A DNA stretch of 64,000 bases from the NCBI GenBank assembly GCA_003194525.1, contig NBIV01000222.1, positions 1-64,000 on the forward strand, written 5' to 3'. The notes under the pieces were generated by a model. It did not search any database, was not told the origin of the DNA, and worked only from the letters and a program-made list of their open reading frames with translations. Below are positions 33,723 through 45,462 of this stretch, one piece after another. The translations under genes and the position numbers were made by a program. Numbering within the stretch: position 1 is the stretch's first letter; every line of letters starts with the position of its first letter. This DNA comes from Gracilariopsis chorda (lineage: Eukaryota; Rhodophyta; Florideophyceae; Gracilariales; Gracilariaceae).

Positions 33723-36700
33723 TTACCCAACTTGGGCATTTACCAGCGTGGCTGGAGCTGCAGTTCCCGTTTGACGGTGGTATCGCAGGACCTGCGACCG
33801 TGGGAGGTGTTCAATTGGCTCCCACGTATCCCTACTGGGGTCGTACCCGTACCAGCGGACGCGGTATTGTAGAATACCATCGTGGTCCCAGGTGTGTCCG
33901 ACAAGTAGGTCTACTACGAACTCTCGTTCGTAGACCTGCCGGCCGTGCCGGGTGGTGGTTGCACTTCCTTGCGGGGGCTGCCCGCTGTGCGGTATAATGT
34001 CCCTTAGCAGGGTGTTCGGCGATAACTCCGGCGTTGCCGTGCGCTGTGATAGCGGCCGCTGCTCATGCGGGAAGATATCCCTCAAGAGAGTGTGTGGTGC
34101 CACGGTTTTCACTGGCAAGTCATTCCCCATTGGGGTAGGTTCATTTCCGCTTTCGCGGCATTGCGGGCGAACCGCCAGTCGGCGGGGGACTTGGGCTCCG
34201 CCGTCGCGGTTGAGCTCACGAACCGCGAGTTTGCGGGAAGATGACCGCTCCTGCGGGATCGGCATTTCCACAATCCCCTGGGGGGTCCCGTGCGACACGG
34301 TGATTGGGTGGCAAACCACCTCCCTGCCAGGCGCACGAGCGCTCTGCACCATACGTTCCAGCGATGCCGTGGTGTCCCCGGCTACTGACGGGTTGCCTGG
34401 GGCTAACTCCGATACACCGGTATTTTGGTCAAAATTCCCCTTTGGGGGGTGCCGGGCAGGTGCCGATGACACCCTTTTCAGGGGAATTGCCGCTAAGCGC
34501 AGTGCACCATCTCCATGAGGAGGAGCAGCGTCCGGTACGACCGGTTTCGAGCGTGCGATGGCGTGCGTTATTCTCAAGTTCCTCGGTTCTTCGCCGCAGC
34601 GTTGCGGGGGTTGGCGCAAATTATTCCCCGTAGCGGGGGCTTCGATTCCGTCAACGACGGGAGGCGTTTCTGGTGCTTGCGAGCCAGGGCTTAAAGCTTC
34701 AACTGCGGCTTGGCTGCCTTTTTCCCCAGGTTGGGTGTGGGGATTTCCCTGTGAAGCCGGCGTATCTGGGCGCCCCTTCTCCGCAAGGCGCGGGTCTGAT
34801 CGACCTGATTGAACCGCTTCCGCGGGGACTTCCGCCAACGGCGGCTTCGAGGCATCGGGCGATTGCCTTTCCGCTGCTGCGGTATTGGAGTGAGGCTTCT
34901 CGTTTTCCCGTGACAAACGGTGTATTTGCCGCTTTTGCGGGGCCTGCGCGTCTGGTTCCTGTTGCACAGCACTGCCCGGGAACGGGGGATTAGTGTCGCG
35001 TGACATACTCCGTGCTCCACGGTCAGTGTTCCGTATGTTACGGTGTGTTTCCCGTTGCGACGGCGATATTGTTCCTCGAAGACGAGTGTTCTCCTCCCTC
35101 TCCTTAGACGGAGCGGCGGGATAAGGGATAACATTCCCCGTCTGGCGGGTATAGATGCGCGCCAGTGGGGCAGACGTGGTAGGGGCGGGCGCTGAGGGGC
35201 CCGAATTACCCGGCTGAGCCGGTGAGTCCGACAGAGCCGGTAGGTCTGAGAGTCGCCGGCTGGGGTGTGGTAGTACCGTGGGTCTAGTACTCCCGGATGG
35301 TTCTGGTGTTGCAGAGTCCGTAGAAACGGGGTTGCCTGGATCCAGGACTACCTCTGACGAGGGAGGAGGGGCAAGGACAACACGATCACGGAAAATCCGC
35401 TCGTGCGTGTCGCCCATCTCTACCAAGACAGTGTCGGTGTTAACAGAGATGACCTTGAAGGGTCCATCCGATACAGGCGAGAGTTTGTGACGCTTCTCCC
35501 GTTCCGGGTTGTAGTACTCCTTCCTGATGAAGACGTAGTTATTTGCCCGAATCGGGGGGGTCTTTCCTCGCAAGCGAGCGTCAAAATTCCGCTTGTAAGT
35601 GGCTTGGGCCCGTGCCATAGACTTCCGCGCAGCGGGGACCAGCTTGGAAAGCCATTGCTTCCATTGCTGCCGGTAGATACCCACAGATGGGAAATTGTCC
35701 AAGGTAGCTTGGGGTTCCAGCGCCACAGGCGGGGGTGTTCTAGATAGAACCAACTCGAATGGTGAAACTCCGGTAGTCCGGTGTACCTGCGTATTGTACG
35801 CGCAGGTTACCGCATCAGCGTAGAGATCCCAATTCGTTGGGTGGTCAGCGACGTAGGAACGCAACGCCGTGAGTAACGTCCAGTTAAACCGTTCAACTTG
35901 CCCATTACACTGGGGGTGGTAGGTAGTCGTGAACAAGTTCTTGACATCCAGGATGCGACAAACATCCTGGAAGAACTTGCTCACGAACTGCTTCCCGTTG
36001 TCGGAGAGCACCTCCACAGCGGGACCGTAGACAAAAATCCAGTGCGTCACCAGAGCCTGGGCCACCGTGAGAGCGGTTATCCTCCGAAGAGGGACAGTCC
36101 GTACCAGCTTAGAAAAGAGGTCGGTGATGACAAGTAGAAACTTGTTTCCACGTTTTGTGGTGAGTAGTGGTCCGAGAAGATCAATTGCGATAAACTCGAG
36201 TGGCGCCCTTGCGGGGAATAGTTTCATCTTCTTCGCATTTTTGCGGAGTTTGACGCGATTCTTCGCGCATTCGCTACAAAACCGCACAGTTGCGTAGCAA
36301 TCCACCGCCATTGCGGGCCAATAGAAATCCCTTCGCAGGGTTAGGTAGAGTTTCCTCCCACCTGGGTGACCTCCAATGGGGGCGTAGTGTGATAGATGCA
36401 ACACCGGCGATTGCAGGGAATGTGGTACCACAATCTGTGGGCGGGCTTCGACCTTTCTTACGAGGTAGCCTTTGTCGTTTACCCCGAAAGGGACATCTTC
36501 ACCACCGTTGATACGGGCACGAATTCTCGTACAGAATGGGTTGCCGAATTGTTCTCGGATCATTTCTTCCGGTGATACGGGTACAAAGTTTCCCGGTAAC
36601 GGGTTCTCAGATTTATCTCGCGATGCGAGTAGTTCGTCAAAATCAGCATCCTCGTCCCAGTTTTCTGGCCTAGCCTCGACGGCATATTCCGGATCATCCG

Positions 36701-39371
36701 GGTCTATAGCCATGAAACAGGGGACTTCATCATCCTCCGTTGGGATTGCTTCCCCACTTGTGGGTAACCGCGACAAAGCGTCCGCCTGGGTGTTCTGCGC
36801 ACCCTTTTTATAAATGACTTGAAAGTCATATTCCACGAGGCGGAGTCTCCAGCGCATGAAGCGTCCCAACGGGTCGGAGATATTCATCAACCACCTCAAT
36901 GAGGAATGGTCCGTGTACACGGTGAAGTGAACTCCCATAAGGTAGGGGCGCAGAGTGGTCATCGCCCATACGACGGCGAGGCACTCTTTCTCCGATACGG
37001 AGTAGTTCCGCTCATGAACATTGAGCGAACGTGACCAATAACCAATTGGATGTCGTTCCCCCTCGGGGGTGGTTTGAAAAAGAGCACACCCGACTTGGTA
37101 GTCGCTCGAGTCCGTATCTACGGAGTATGGCAACCCAAGTTTTGGGAGATGTAGGATTGGTGCTGATGTGACAGCCTCCTTTAAGGAGTTAAAAGCTTCC
37201 GATTGCTCGGGCGTAAATGTTCCCAGTTTTGGGGGGTTCCCCTTTCGCAACAACGCGTTTAGGGGCGCTGCAGTATCCGAAAAGTTCGGGATAAATCGTC
37301 GATAGACGTTTACCAGCCCCAGAAAGGAGCGCAGTTCCGTTTGAGTACGGGGTTCATTCGCCTCAACGAGGGATTTGACTCGAGCTTTCTCGATCGCTAA
37401 CCGTCCAGGACGGATAATGTGACCCAGATACTTCACATTATCTTTGAAAAACTCGCATTTCCTCAACTTGAGAGTAATTCCCGCATCGCGGAGTACGGTC
37501 AGCACGTCTCGGACGTGAGTGAGATGGTCGTCCAACCAGTTGGAGAATATGATGATATCATCAAGGTAGACCAGACAACTCCGCCACTTAAAGCGGTTGA
37601 GTAGAATATCTACTGCACGCTGAAAGGTGGCGGGGGCGTTGGTTAACCCAAATGGCATCCGCTTGAAGCGGTACGTTCATGCATGGCAGGTGAATGCGGT
37701 TTTGTCGCGATCCTCCTGTCTGACAGGTACTTGCCAATATCCCCAATTGGCATCAAGGGCCGTGAACACGGTGGCGTCTCCAAGGGAGTCAATGCACTCG
37801 TCCATACGAGGGATGGGGTACGTGTCCCTAACAGTCACGGCATTGAGCCGGCGGTAGTCGACACAGAACCTCCAGGTTCCGTCGGCCTTTAAAGCCAGTA
37901 CAACTGGGGATGCCCAGGGTGATTGAGCGGGCTCAATCACACCTGCGCGGAGCATCTTGTCCACTTGGGACTGCTCCTCTTCCCGAGCTTTCGGACCTGC
38001 CCTGTAAGGGGGTTGTGCAACCGGTCGCGCACCGGGGATTAAATCGATCCGGTGTTCCGTTGCATTAATCTCGCCAAGCGAGCCATCCCACATTGTGGTG
38101 AATTCCCGTAACATAGTACGGAGTTTGTCGCGGTGCGACTCTGGCACGTGGCTGAAGTCCAGCGCTTCAAGTGCTTTTTCCGGATCAATCCGGTCGTTGC
38201 TCGATGGAGCTTTGTCCTGTGGAACAGGTGTGGTTCGCAATTCCGAGTTACTCGGTATGTTCAACGCTGAAGTAGCGGTTTCCTCCCCCTCCTTAGACTT
38301 GACGTCTTCGGACGGCGAGGCGAACTCCTCAGAAGAGGTGGTAACTCCGAGTACATCGGCGGCTGTCATCTTTGTTGGCAGCATTCCCATAGGATGGGGG
38401 GTTACACTCCCAATTACTTGGTGTTTGACCAGATACTGGGGGTTTTTGCCAAGGTTGGCAACCAATATCCGGAAAGGAACATCCGGGGAAATGGAGACAA
38501 TTCCATTAGCCAGCGCCGGCTGTGATTTCTCGTACAACGAGGCGAGGGGTTGTATAACCCGAAGACCGTGTTGACGGGAATTTACCTGCACCCAGACTTG
38601 GGACTCAGCCGGTATAGAAACCGAGGCAGCGACGCGGAGCTTGGTGGACTCGCGGGACGCGGGCGGTGGTTCCTGCGCAGCAGGGAGCGGAACTTGTTTC
38701 CGAGAGGACCGTTTTAGCGGGCGGCGAACAATCGGAACCGACGATCCGTCGTCAAGTTCTACACGCCTGAGGCGGGGCCTGATTGCGTGGACAAATCTGT
38801 CGCAGTAATCACATCCCAGTATCACTGGTGCTGCCAATGAACGGCAAACGATGAAGTCCAACTTCACCACAGAGGTACCAAGTCTCACGAAGAGGTCCAC
38901 TGTGTCCACCGTTTGTAACGGATTGTTGTTCGCATCCGAAATGTCGGGGACCGCGTCAGAGCGGATACGCGACCGCACAAGCGGGGGTAACAATGATTCC
39001 ACAACAAAGTTGGGGCCTGCACCTGTATCCAAGACGGTGAGAAACCTCACCATAAACTGGGGATCAAGGCCAAGGTCGGCATAGACCTTATAATTGCGTT
39101 TGGCCAAGACCAAGACTCTACCGGGAATCCGGGGATTTTTACTCCGTATCCACGGGCGACGCAACACACCGAGGTGCCCAGAGTCCGCGTCGGCGGTGTC
39201 TTTCCTCGAGAGGACTTTCACCGGGGAGCGAGGCGAGGACGCCTTGGGCGCCAACAGCCTCGTTCTTGAGGACGCCTCTCCCAAAGGGGAGACTCCCTCA
39301 GTTAGTTTTCCGCCTTCGGCGGTGGGTTGGTTTCCTCGAAAACGAGTGCTTCCTCCCGTTGAAGGGGGTTT
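33723..39371 (-). pseudogene. pol: Pol of element B with one in-frame stop and C-terminal chromodomain
   Basis: Protease (DTG at 39029-39021), reverse transcriptase (YLDD at 37568-37557), RNase H (DTDSSDY), HHCC zinc-binding domain, DDE integrase (LSDNGKQF, QVERFN) and a GPFKVI module near 35460. After it comes a Pro/Ser/Arg-rich linker of about 480 residues, then a chromodomain (about 33935-33770; YRVRWYGYDPSRDTWEPIEH) that should steer integration to marked chromatin. A TGA at 37679-37677 replaces the GGA (Gly) seen in element A, just before RT motif MPFGLTNAP. Otherwise open from 39371 to the TAA at 33723. The frame is -1 to gag and lacks its own ATG. Confidence 0.95.
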
Positions 39372-41476
39372 CTATCCGCATAAGCGGGGGTTGCAACGGA
39401 TGGTTGCGAGATCTCCCGAATCGGGGTGTATGAAGCTTGCCGCGCACGCGGGGTCTGTGGTAGGGCATGGGAAAAGTCCGTTTTGGCACGGAGGTAGGAA
39501 GCCGTCGGGACGGAACGTTTCTCCTCTGGAGTGAGGGCCTCATAATTTGCCACCACCTTGGCCATATCCTTCAGTGAACAAATACACTGAGGGGAGGTAT
39601 GGCCATGGGCATAGCACAGGTGGCAAATGAGAGCCAGCACCGCGACACGCGGATTATTATTCCGAGTATCGGAGAAGCGAACCGCAGGGCGGGTGTCAGT
39701 CCATCCAGGCCGTTGATAACGGGTTTGACCGTTTGAAAACGGGAGTCGTTGGGGTTGAACCCGACTGTTACCACTGTACGAAACGGGGTCTTCCGTTCCC
39801 GTATCACGGGTCATCTCCGTCGTTGACGGTACATCACTGGTGGGTATCGACACACCATCCCCCTGAACTAAATGCACGGTATCAAATCCCTGTCCAGGGT
39901 TCCCATCCGCGGTGAGCGGGAGAGAGGAAGCTTCGCTTTCCAGCAACAACGCCTTGGCGGATTTAGACCGATTGTTCGGAGTTCTTGCACGAAGTGCATC
40001 CCCTTCCGCTCGGGCGTGTTGGACCAGCTCGAGGTAGGTGATCCTCCGCTTGTCCTCCCGATAACGGGTAACTAAACTCCGGATTGCCGGGTCAGGACCA
40101 TCAATGAACATGGTACTGCGCTCCCCAGCGGGGTATACGTTACCACATCTGTGGAAAGCCTTGTTAAGGCGCACCGAGTAATCGGTCTCAGTCTCTCCAG
40201 CACGCTGGCGTGTATCTCGCAAAGCGAGGATAGCCTGCTGAATAGCGGTGTTGGTGGCGTAGGAGCGCAGAAGATACTGAACAGCCTCTGGCCAGCGAGT
40301 AACTCCTCCCTCGGAGGCGCGAGAAGATCCTCTTACAGAGGTGTATTGGTCCTCCGCCACTCCCCGTAAGAAATACGGTAAAGCCAAATAGGCTTGTCCC
40401 TCATTCATACCGAGGATATCGGCCTCCGCTACAAAGCGGGATAGGAAATCCAGTACTAGGACTGGGTCCTCTCCAGTAAAATACTGGTTGCGGAGCGAGA
40501 GCTGCATTCGCTTAATGCATTGTCGCACCTTTCCCGTACCACGGGGCGTACGTCCAAGTGACGAGTCTTCGAGCCGGTAGTACCGGTATGATAAAAGTTT
40601 CCGGTAATCCGGGTTTGTCGGTTTCAATTCCCGGAGACCGGGGTGTCTTCTCCCCTTCTGGCGGGTTCGGACCACACCTTCAGTGGCCGATGACCGCTTC
40701 GAGCGGGAGGAGTAGCCTCGCTTCTCGTCCTCCGAGTCGGAGTCCGGGGAGCTCGAGCTAACCGAATGGTTTCTGGATGATTCCAACGATGTCGAAGAAT
40801 CGGAGTCCGAATATTTTCGGTGGTGTTTCCGTCGATGACGGCGTTTCTTCTTCCCAGCAAGCTGGTCGTTGTGCGATGCCCCGTTTACCGGATCATCCGG
40901 GGATGGTTTGTCCATGAGGACGAACTGCTCCAGCGTCTCCAGGCGGGCACCAATCCGATCAAATCGGGCTTCAACTCCTTCGATGAAGGTGGCGGGTTGT
41001 CCCAAACTCTCCAACACGGAGTTGACGTCAGACCGTAAAATACGGAGTTCCTCGGCGACCTCCTTTACAGGGGTAGCCGAGACCACCTCTTGGATGGATT
41101 TTACTTCCCCTACAAGGGTGTCATGGGCGGTCCACAGAGCGCGGACCTGGGATTCCAGGGAAGTCCCCTCCGGGGTGTTATCGCCCGTTCCACGGGGGCT
41201 TGAAACCGCGACAGCGGGAGCAGGCCGGGGTGCCTGGGGCACTGCGGCAACAGCCGGAGTCGATGCTGCATTCCCCTGCGGGGGTGATAACTAGGGCAAA
41301 AGGAGGTTCCGGGGTTCCCGGTCGGGGGTATCATTCCGTGATGAAGCGGCGCCAGTACGGCTGGAACTTGTCCGTATAGGGATACGGGGTACGAACCGAA
41401 CTTCGGAGGTGTCCGCGTTTTCGCGGGAGCGACTACGCGTAAACACTGGCTCCGCATCGGAGGGATTTCTCGACAT
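39302..41476 (-). pseudogene. gag: Gag of element B with one in-frame stop
   Basis: Same 725-codon frame as in element A. A TAG at 41293-41291 (TCG, Ser, in A) truncates it after about 61 residues; downstream the frame is open to the TAA at 39302. Position 40526 has CGA where A has its TGA, so the two copies carry different lesions. Capsid domain and CX2CX4HX4C zinc knuckle are preserved. Confidence 0.93.
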
Positions 41477-41560
41477 GAGAAAATACCGTTACGACGGGAA
41501 ACGATCACGGAACTTCCGGTAAATAAAAACAAGCCTCGTAAGAGGGAAAACAAAAACCGA

Positions 41561-41578
41561 TTCTAGGTCGGGAAACCA
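41561..41578 (-). other. Primer binding site of element B
   Basis: Same site as in element A with one change (GGGAAACCA instead of GGGAGACCA), which weakens pairing to the presumed tRNA-Tyr primer. Three bases separate it from the LTR. Confidence 0.75.
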
Positions 41579-41581
41579 CTT

Positions 41582-42406
41582 TGCGGTGCAATGCCCCAAA
41601 GGGGAAAAACACCGAAAGACGTTCGGGATCTTCCTCTCACGAGGTGAACCCAGTTGGGTAGAGCCCTCCCAGAGGTGTCACGGCGAAGCCGGTTTGTAAG
41701 ACCAGGGACACCTGTCGTGACTCGCGCAGGGAGGTGAAGGCGAAGAATCGGTATCCGCGTGAGCGGGGTGTGATCCTCAGTAAAGGTATGTTTCCACGTA
41801 AGTGGGGGCGTGTGGGCGGATGCGCACGCGAGGGCCGCGGATAGCGGGAGGTGCTACCCTAAAAAGGGGAAAAAGGAAGGGCGAAGAGGAGAAAAAGAGG
41901 GCGAAGTGAGTCGCGAGAGCGACGAACAGATACGGCGATGCCGGTAACAATATCCCTATACAGGGCGAAACACCAATGCAATTGGAACAATTATACTCCC
42001 AGTGATGGGTCCCTTTAGATGTGCAAGGGGGTTAGATGTCCCGTGGGTTACGGCGTTTCCCTCCAAGGAGGAGTAGAGTACGCGCGCAAGCGGCAACAAC
42101 TAGAGCCAATTCCCCAGGTTGGGGTCCCTTGTTGGGGAAGGTTTACTGGTGCGACGGCAGTGCGCCGTCGCACTAAGTACTAGCTTCCCAGAAATGGGTG
42201 TGAAAATAGTAAATAATATTAACTAAAATACTCCACATTTCGTGGCAACATCCACTACTGTGGCCAACCGCCAATTGACCCAAAACCGTGTCCCACGTGT
42301 CCATATCCACCATAGTGGGGCGTAGTTCATATACACACTACACAACCGATAATATCGGGAAAGCGTTCAAGTGCCCAGAATCCCTCCCTGAGGGCGTTGC
42401 ACTACA
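41582..42406 (-). repeat. 5' LTR of element B (825 bp)
   Basis: Partner of 32579-33403. The inner edge reads TGCGG instead of TGTGG. The target duplication TTCTT follows at 42407-42411. Confidence 0.96.
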
Positions 42407-42411
42407 TTCTT

Positions 42412-43479
42412 CTTCGATATGGGCGCACATTGTCTAATTGCGACGCTGTGATAGAACTTGTCATAATTACTTCTCAATCTCTCAACCACTAAGGTTAACC
42501 GCTAGCTACTCCTCGTGAGTGACACGTTCTCTCTACCCCGTTACACCAGTCTTAACTTCCTATTCAAAAGATTGTTGATGGCTGTTGCTTGCTCCCACCC
42601 TGCAGCAGCCTTGTTACGGGCACCAACTGGTATTCCAAGACATAGTAGAATGGTACAAAACTTCTGCGGGGTGACCCAAATGCATAATCCATTTTGTTCT
42701 GGCGGGGTTCTCCACTTCCAGACTTTGCTCTGCTAATCCTTCATCAACTCTAGAGAACGCCAGGTAAAGGGTACCTAACAATAAGGCGCATTCCATGTAC
42801 CTCATTCGCGCCGCCCAGAAGATCTGGTGACATCTTACCTTCCGTTTTCTTATTGCCCTTGGCAATAAATGGCGGTAAGATCGGGTTGGGGACCGTATGG
42901 GCTGTATGTCTCAGCGTAAGGCCAGAAAACCCCTGTAAAATCATTCAGATCCTCGTAAATGCGGTGCTGTTGCTTCCTAAAATGGCTGATCTCCGTTGGA
43001 GATCCACCGCGATTTTGCCAGAGTTTCCGTGGGAACCTCCACGATCCTTCTTGGAAAATTCAGGGAAACGTTTCTAAGATCCGCAGGGTTGCACGTGCCT
43101 CGTCCCTTCTGTTTCGCACAGATAAGCGGGGGTCTTTTCCGACGCTACTGCCCATGTCCAGGGCTGTCGGTGCGGCGATTGCTGGGGCAAATTTACTAAA
43201 GTCCTGTGTCCGTGGAGGTGATCAGTCCGCCGATCGCCTGGACGAGTTTAACAACCTCCCGGGTTTCCGCACTCCTTCCATAAAAAATAGACTATGTGGA
43301 ATATCCGTTCTATTTAAATACTCACGTGGATACACCCATGGTGTCAGAGGTCGGTATGGTACGCAGTCTATCGATGGATGCAGCCCTGACCTTCTTTGTA
43401 GTTGATGGTACGTACCTACTTGCATGAGGCTGGTCCGTGACTCGTATACAACTTCTCCAGACGCCGTTTTTGCGTTTTA
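42412..43479. other. Unassigned region with two frames
   Basis: A minus frame (42614-42865, 83 codons) has a protein-like composition but no family I recognise. A plus frame (42959-43405, 148 codons) is also unassigned. Neither has a signal peptide or known motif. I see nothing else here. Confidence 0.3.
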
Positions 43480-43626
43480 TGAATGGCTGTACCAGCTGTT
43501 CAGTGAAACGTGTTGACGTACACGTTTCACTGAATCTGACACTCAGATTATCAATAAAGCACCACCGGTGGCTCTGGCTGACCTCCTGTGTCGGTCAAGC
43601 CACCAGGCACTACCACGCGTTTTTCA
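43480..43626 (+). repeat. 147-bp structured repeat, left copy (candidate LTR)
   Basis: Contains a perfect 15-bp stem TTCAGTGAAACGTGT / ACACGTTTCACTGAA (43499-43534, 6-nt loop), an AATAAA signal (43553-43558), the palindrome CCACCGGTGG and a further stem GGTGGC/GCCACC (43567-43572 with 43599-43604) enclosing TGACC/GGTCA. The ends are TGAATGG and TTTTTCA. Confidence 0.8.
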
Positions 43627-43634
43627 TGGTAGCA
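43627..43634 (+). other. Candidate primer binding site of copia-1
   Basis: TGGTAGCA directly after the left 147-bp repeat; matches the 3' CCA end region of many initiator tRNA-Met sequences (TGCTACCA) over eight bases, then diverges. Confidence 0.4.
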
Positions 43635-43865
43635 TCACAGTGAAAAACTCCCACCCTGGGTTCTCACCGCGCTTCCCTTTCCGCTTCCCTTTTCTACCCG
43701 CCTCCCAATACACGCACGTGCTCCACCGGACGCACCCTCCACCGTTCACCGGCTTGGAGAACGTTTGTTTGTGAGTCAGTCATCAGCTTCCGCTTAACGC
43801 TCAACGCGTAGACGCATTCCCGGACATGCCTTTTTTTGGAGTTGGCTTCGAATTCACAACCTCAC

Positions 43866-44052
43866 TTGCAGAATTGGGGAAAAATTTCCCCATTACAGCA
43901 GGCTCCAAGTAGCCTCCGAAGTAAATATGAGTATCCTCAACCTGGTAGCCTTGGTAGCCCTTTAGGCCACATTGCAGCGGACCACAACCCGTCGTACAGG
44001 CAGTCATTTTCTGACTTGCAGATTTGGGGGGAATATTCCCCCATTTCTGCAA
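43866..44052. repeat. Pair of inverted palindromic blocks
   Basis: TTGCAGAATTGGGG...TTTCCCC at 43866 onward and a 37-bp near-palindrome at 44016-44052 (TTGCAGA...TCTGCAA around GGGGGGAATATTCCCCC) are inverted copies of each other, each itself palindromic, bounding about 190 bp. Possibly a small fold-back element inserted in the copia leader. Confidence 0.6.
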
Positions 44053-45092
44053 TCTACAGACTTCGTCTTATTTCAAGAAGTGGGTGGCAATTAATGAACA
44101 AAGGAACCGTTCGTCAAAATAATCTGGCGAACCGTTCTTCGTCTTATGCCTTCCTTCTCTCTCTTCTCTTTACCTACCTCGCTTGCCCTTTTGCGCCCAC
44201 GCACCACCCAAGTTACAACAGACCATTTTTTCAAATCAGCAACGCTGGTTACCAGCTCTTGCGCACGGTCGATTCAGATTAGATTGCGACAGATCTTGCA
44301 CACTGCCATCTTGGTTGTTGCGGCCACGTACAGTGTCGTACCATCAACGCTGCTGGACTTTCTTTCACTTCTTCAGAGCTCGTGCACAACTGGAGCTGTG
44401 TCTTGCTTGCGTCCGCGTATCTGAAGTTATCTTCATGCTCACTCTGCTAGCCTTCCTTCTAGGTTCTTGCTGTGCATCCTTAATTCGCACGTTACCGAGA
44501 ACCACGCGACTTCTCAGCAAATAGGGCGTTGTGTTTCTACTCTCGCTTCTCATTCACCGACAGAACCTCGCGTAATTGTGATCACCCCGAAAGAAACCCC
44601 TGCGCCCTTCCCCTCGTTCCCACGCTGCGTAGACGCGTGTAGGCTGGAAGCTTCTTGAACATCCCCATGTCGTTGAACAACCCTTGCCTTTGGCTTGGCG
44701 TCTGGACCGACCCCCTGAAGCCTCTACGCTGCAACTCTTTGCTACTACTACAAGATCTGCACCCCTGCGCTGAACGAACAACTCTACACCCCCGCTGTTT
44801 GCGTACGTATTTTTTTTTAACGTTATCTCCAACATAAAAACTTGTGATGAGAAGAAAGTTCCGCTACTCCACCGGAAGCTGCGTGGAGTTGAGCATTCAC
44901 CAGACGGGAAGCTTGCATGTGTGATTAAGGGCCTCTATTGCCATTACCTCTACGTGGAGTTTGGAGCTCTGACCGACGATATAGTTCGAAAGCCTAGCAA
45001 CGGCAGGGAATCGAGCGGGGACTTGAACTAATCTGAGGGCTAGTAATCACAGCGTATAACTGGTTCTGTTGGGGTGTGCTATGCGAATCTTC

Positions 45093-45415
45093 GGAGACAA
45101 GGTGTCTCCTCGTTCAACCCGGACTACATCGTGGTTAATGATAGCAGAGAAACCCTTGCCGAGCAAGCATCCGCAAGGAAATAGAGGAGTTTTACTGGTG
45201 AAAACACATCCACAGTTAGTAACCTCTCTTGGACGTTCCGTAGGAAAGTGCGCACCAATTTCTGGTTTCTGCAGAACTTTTCAGGCCACAGCAAATCACA
45301 ACTCACCTGGAGCGTCTAACCCGGAGTCAGAGGGCTGAACTTTAGGGCCTTCGGAGATAGAATCTCCTGCATTATCCCCGCCAAGAACAATCCCTCACCC
45401 GGTAGGGGACCGGTG
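45093..45415 (+). other. Hairpins in the copia-1 leader
   Basis: Three hairpins upstream of gag: GGAGAC/GTCTCC (45093-45109), GGAGAT/ATCTCC (45353-45367) and CACCCGGT/ACCGGTG (45396-45415, one bulge). The first two share the flank TTCGGAGA and differ by a C-G to T-A pair. They could be packaging or translation elements; inference. Confidence 0.45.
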
Positions 45416-45462
45416 AAGATAACAAATTACTGCTTTTCTCTATTACTGCCAGTTTTTCAGTG

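Larger units (their letters stand above)
32579..42406 (-). mobile_element. Complete Ty3/gypsy chromodomain element B (9828 bp)
   Basis: Full-length minus-strand retrotransposon: 5' LTR 42406-41582, primer site, gag, pol in the -1 frame, polypurine tract, 3' LTR 33403-32579, 5-bp duplication TTCTT. The LTRs differ at about ten positions by eye, so the insertion is fairly recent. Two nonsense codons, one in gag and one in pol, make this copy defective by itself. Structure and chromodomain place it with chromoviruses. Confidence 0.97.

Noticed and set aside
33653..33997. Plus-strand ORFs over elements A and B (for example 33653-33997, 5329-5982, 38095-38574)
   Set aside because: They are shadows of the minus-strand gag and pol frames.
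43480..43626. Hammerhead ribozyme in the 147-bp repeat
   Set aside because: The CUGANGA core is absent on both strands in both copies.
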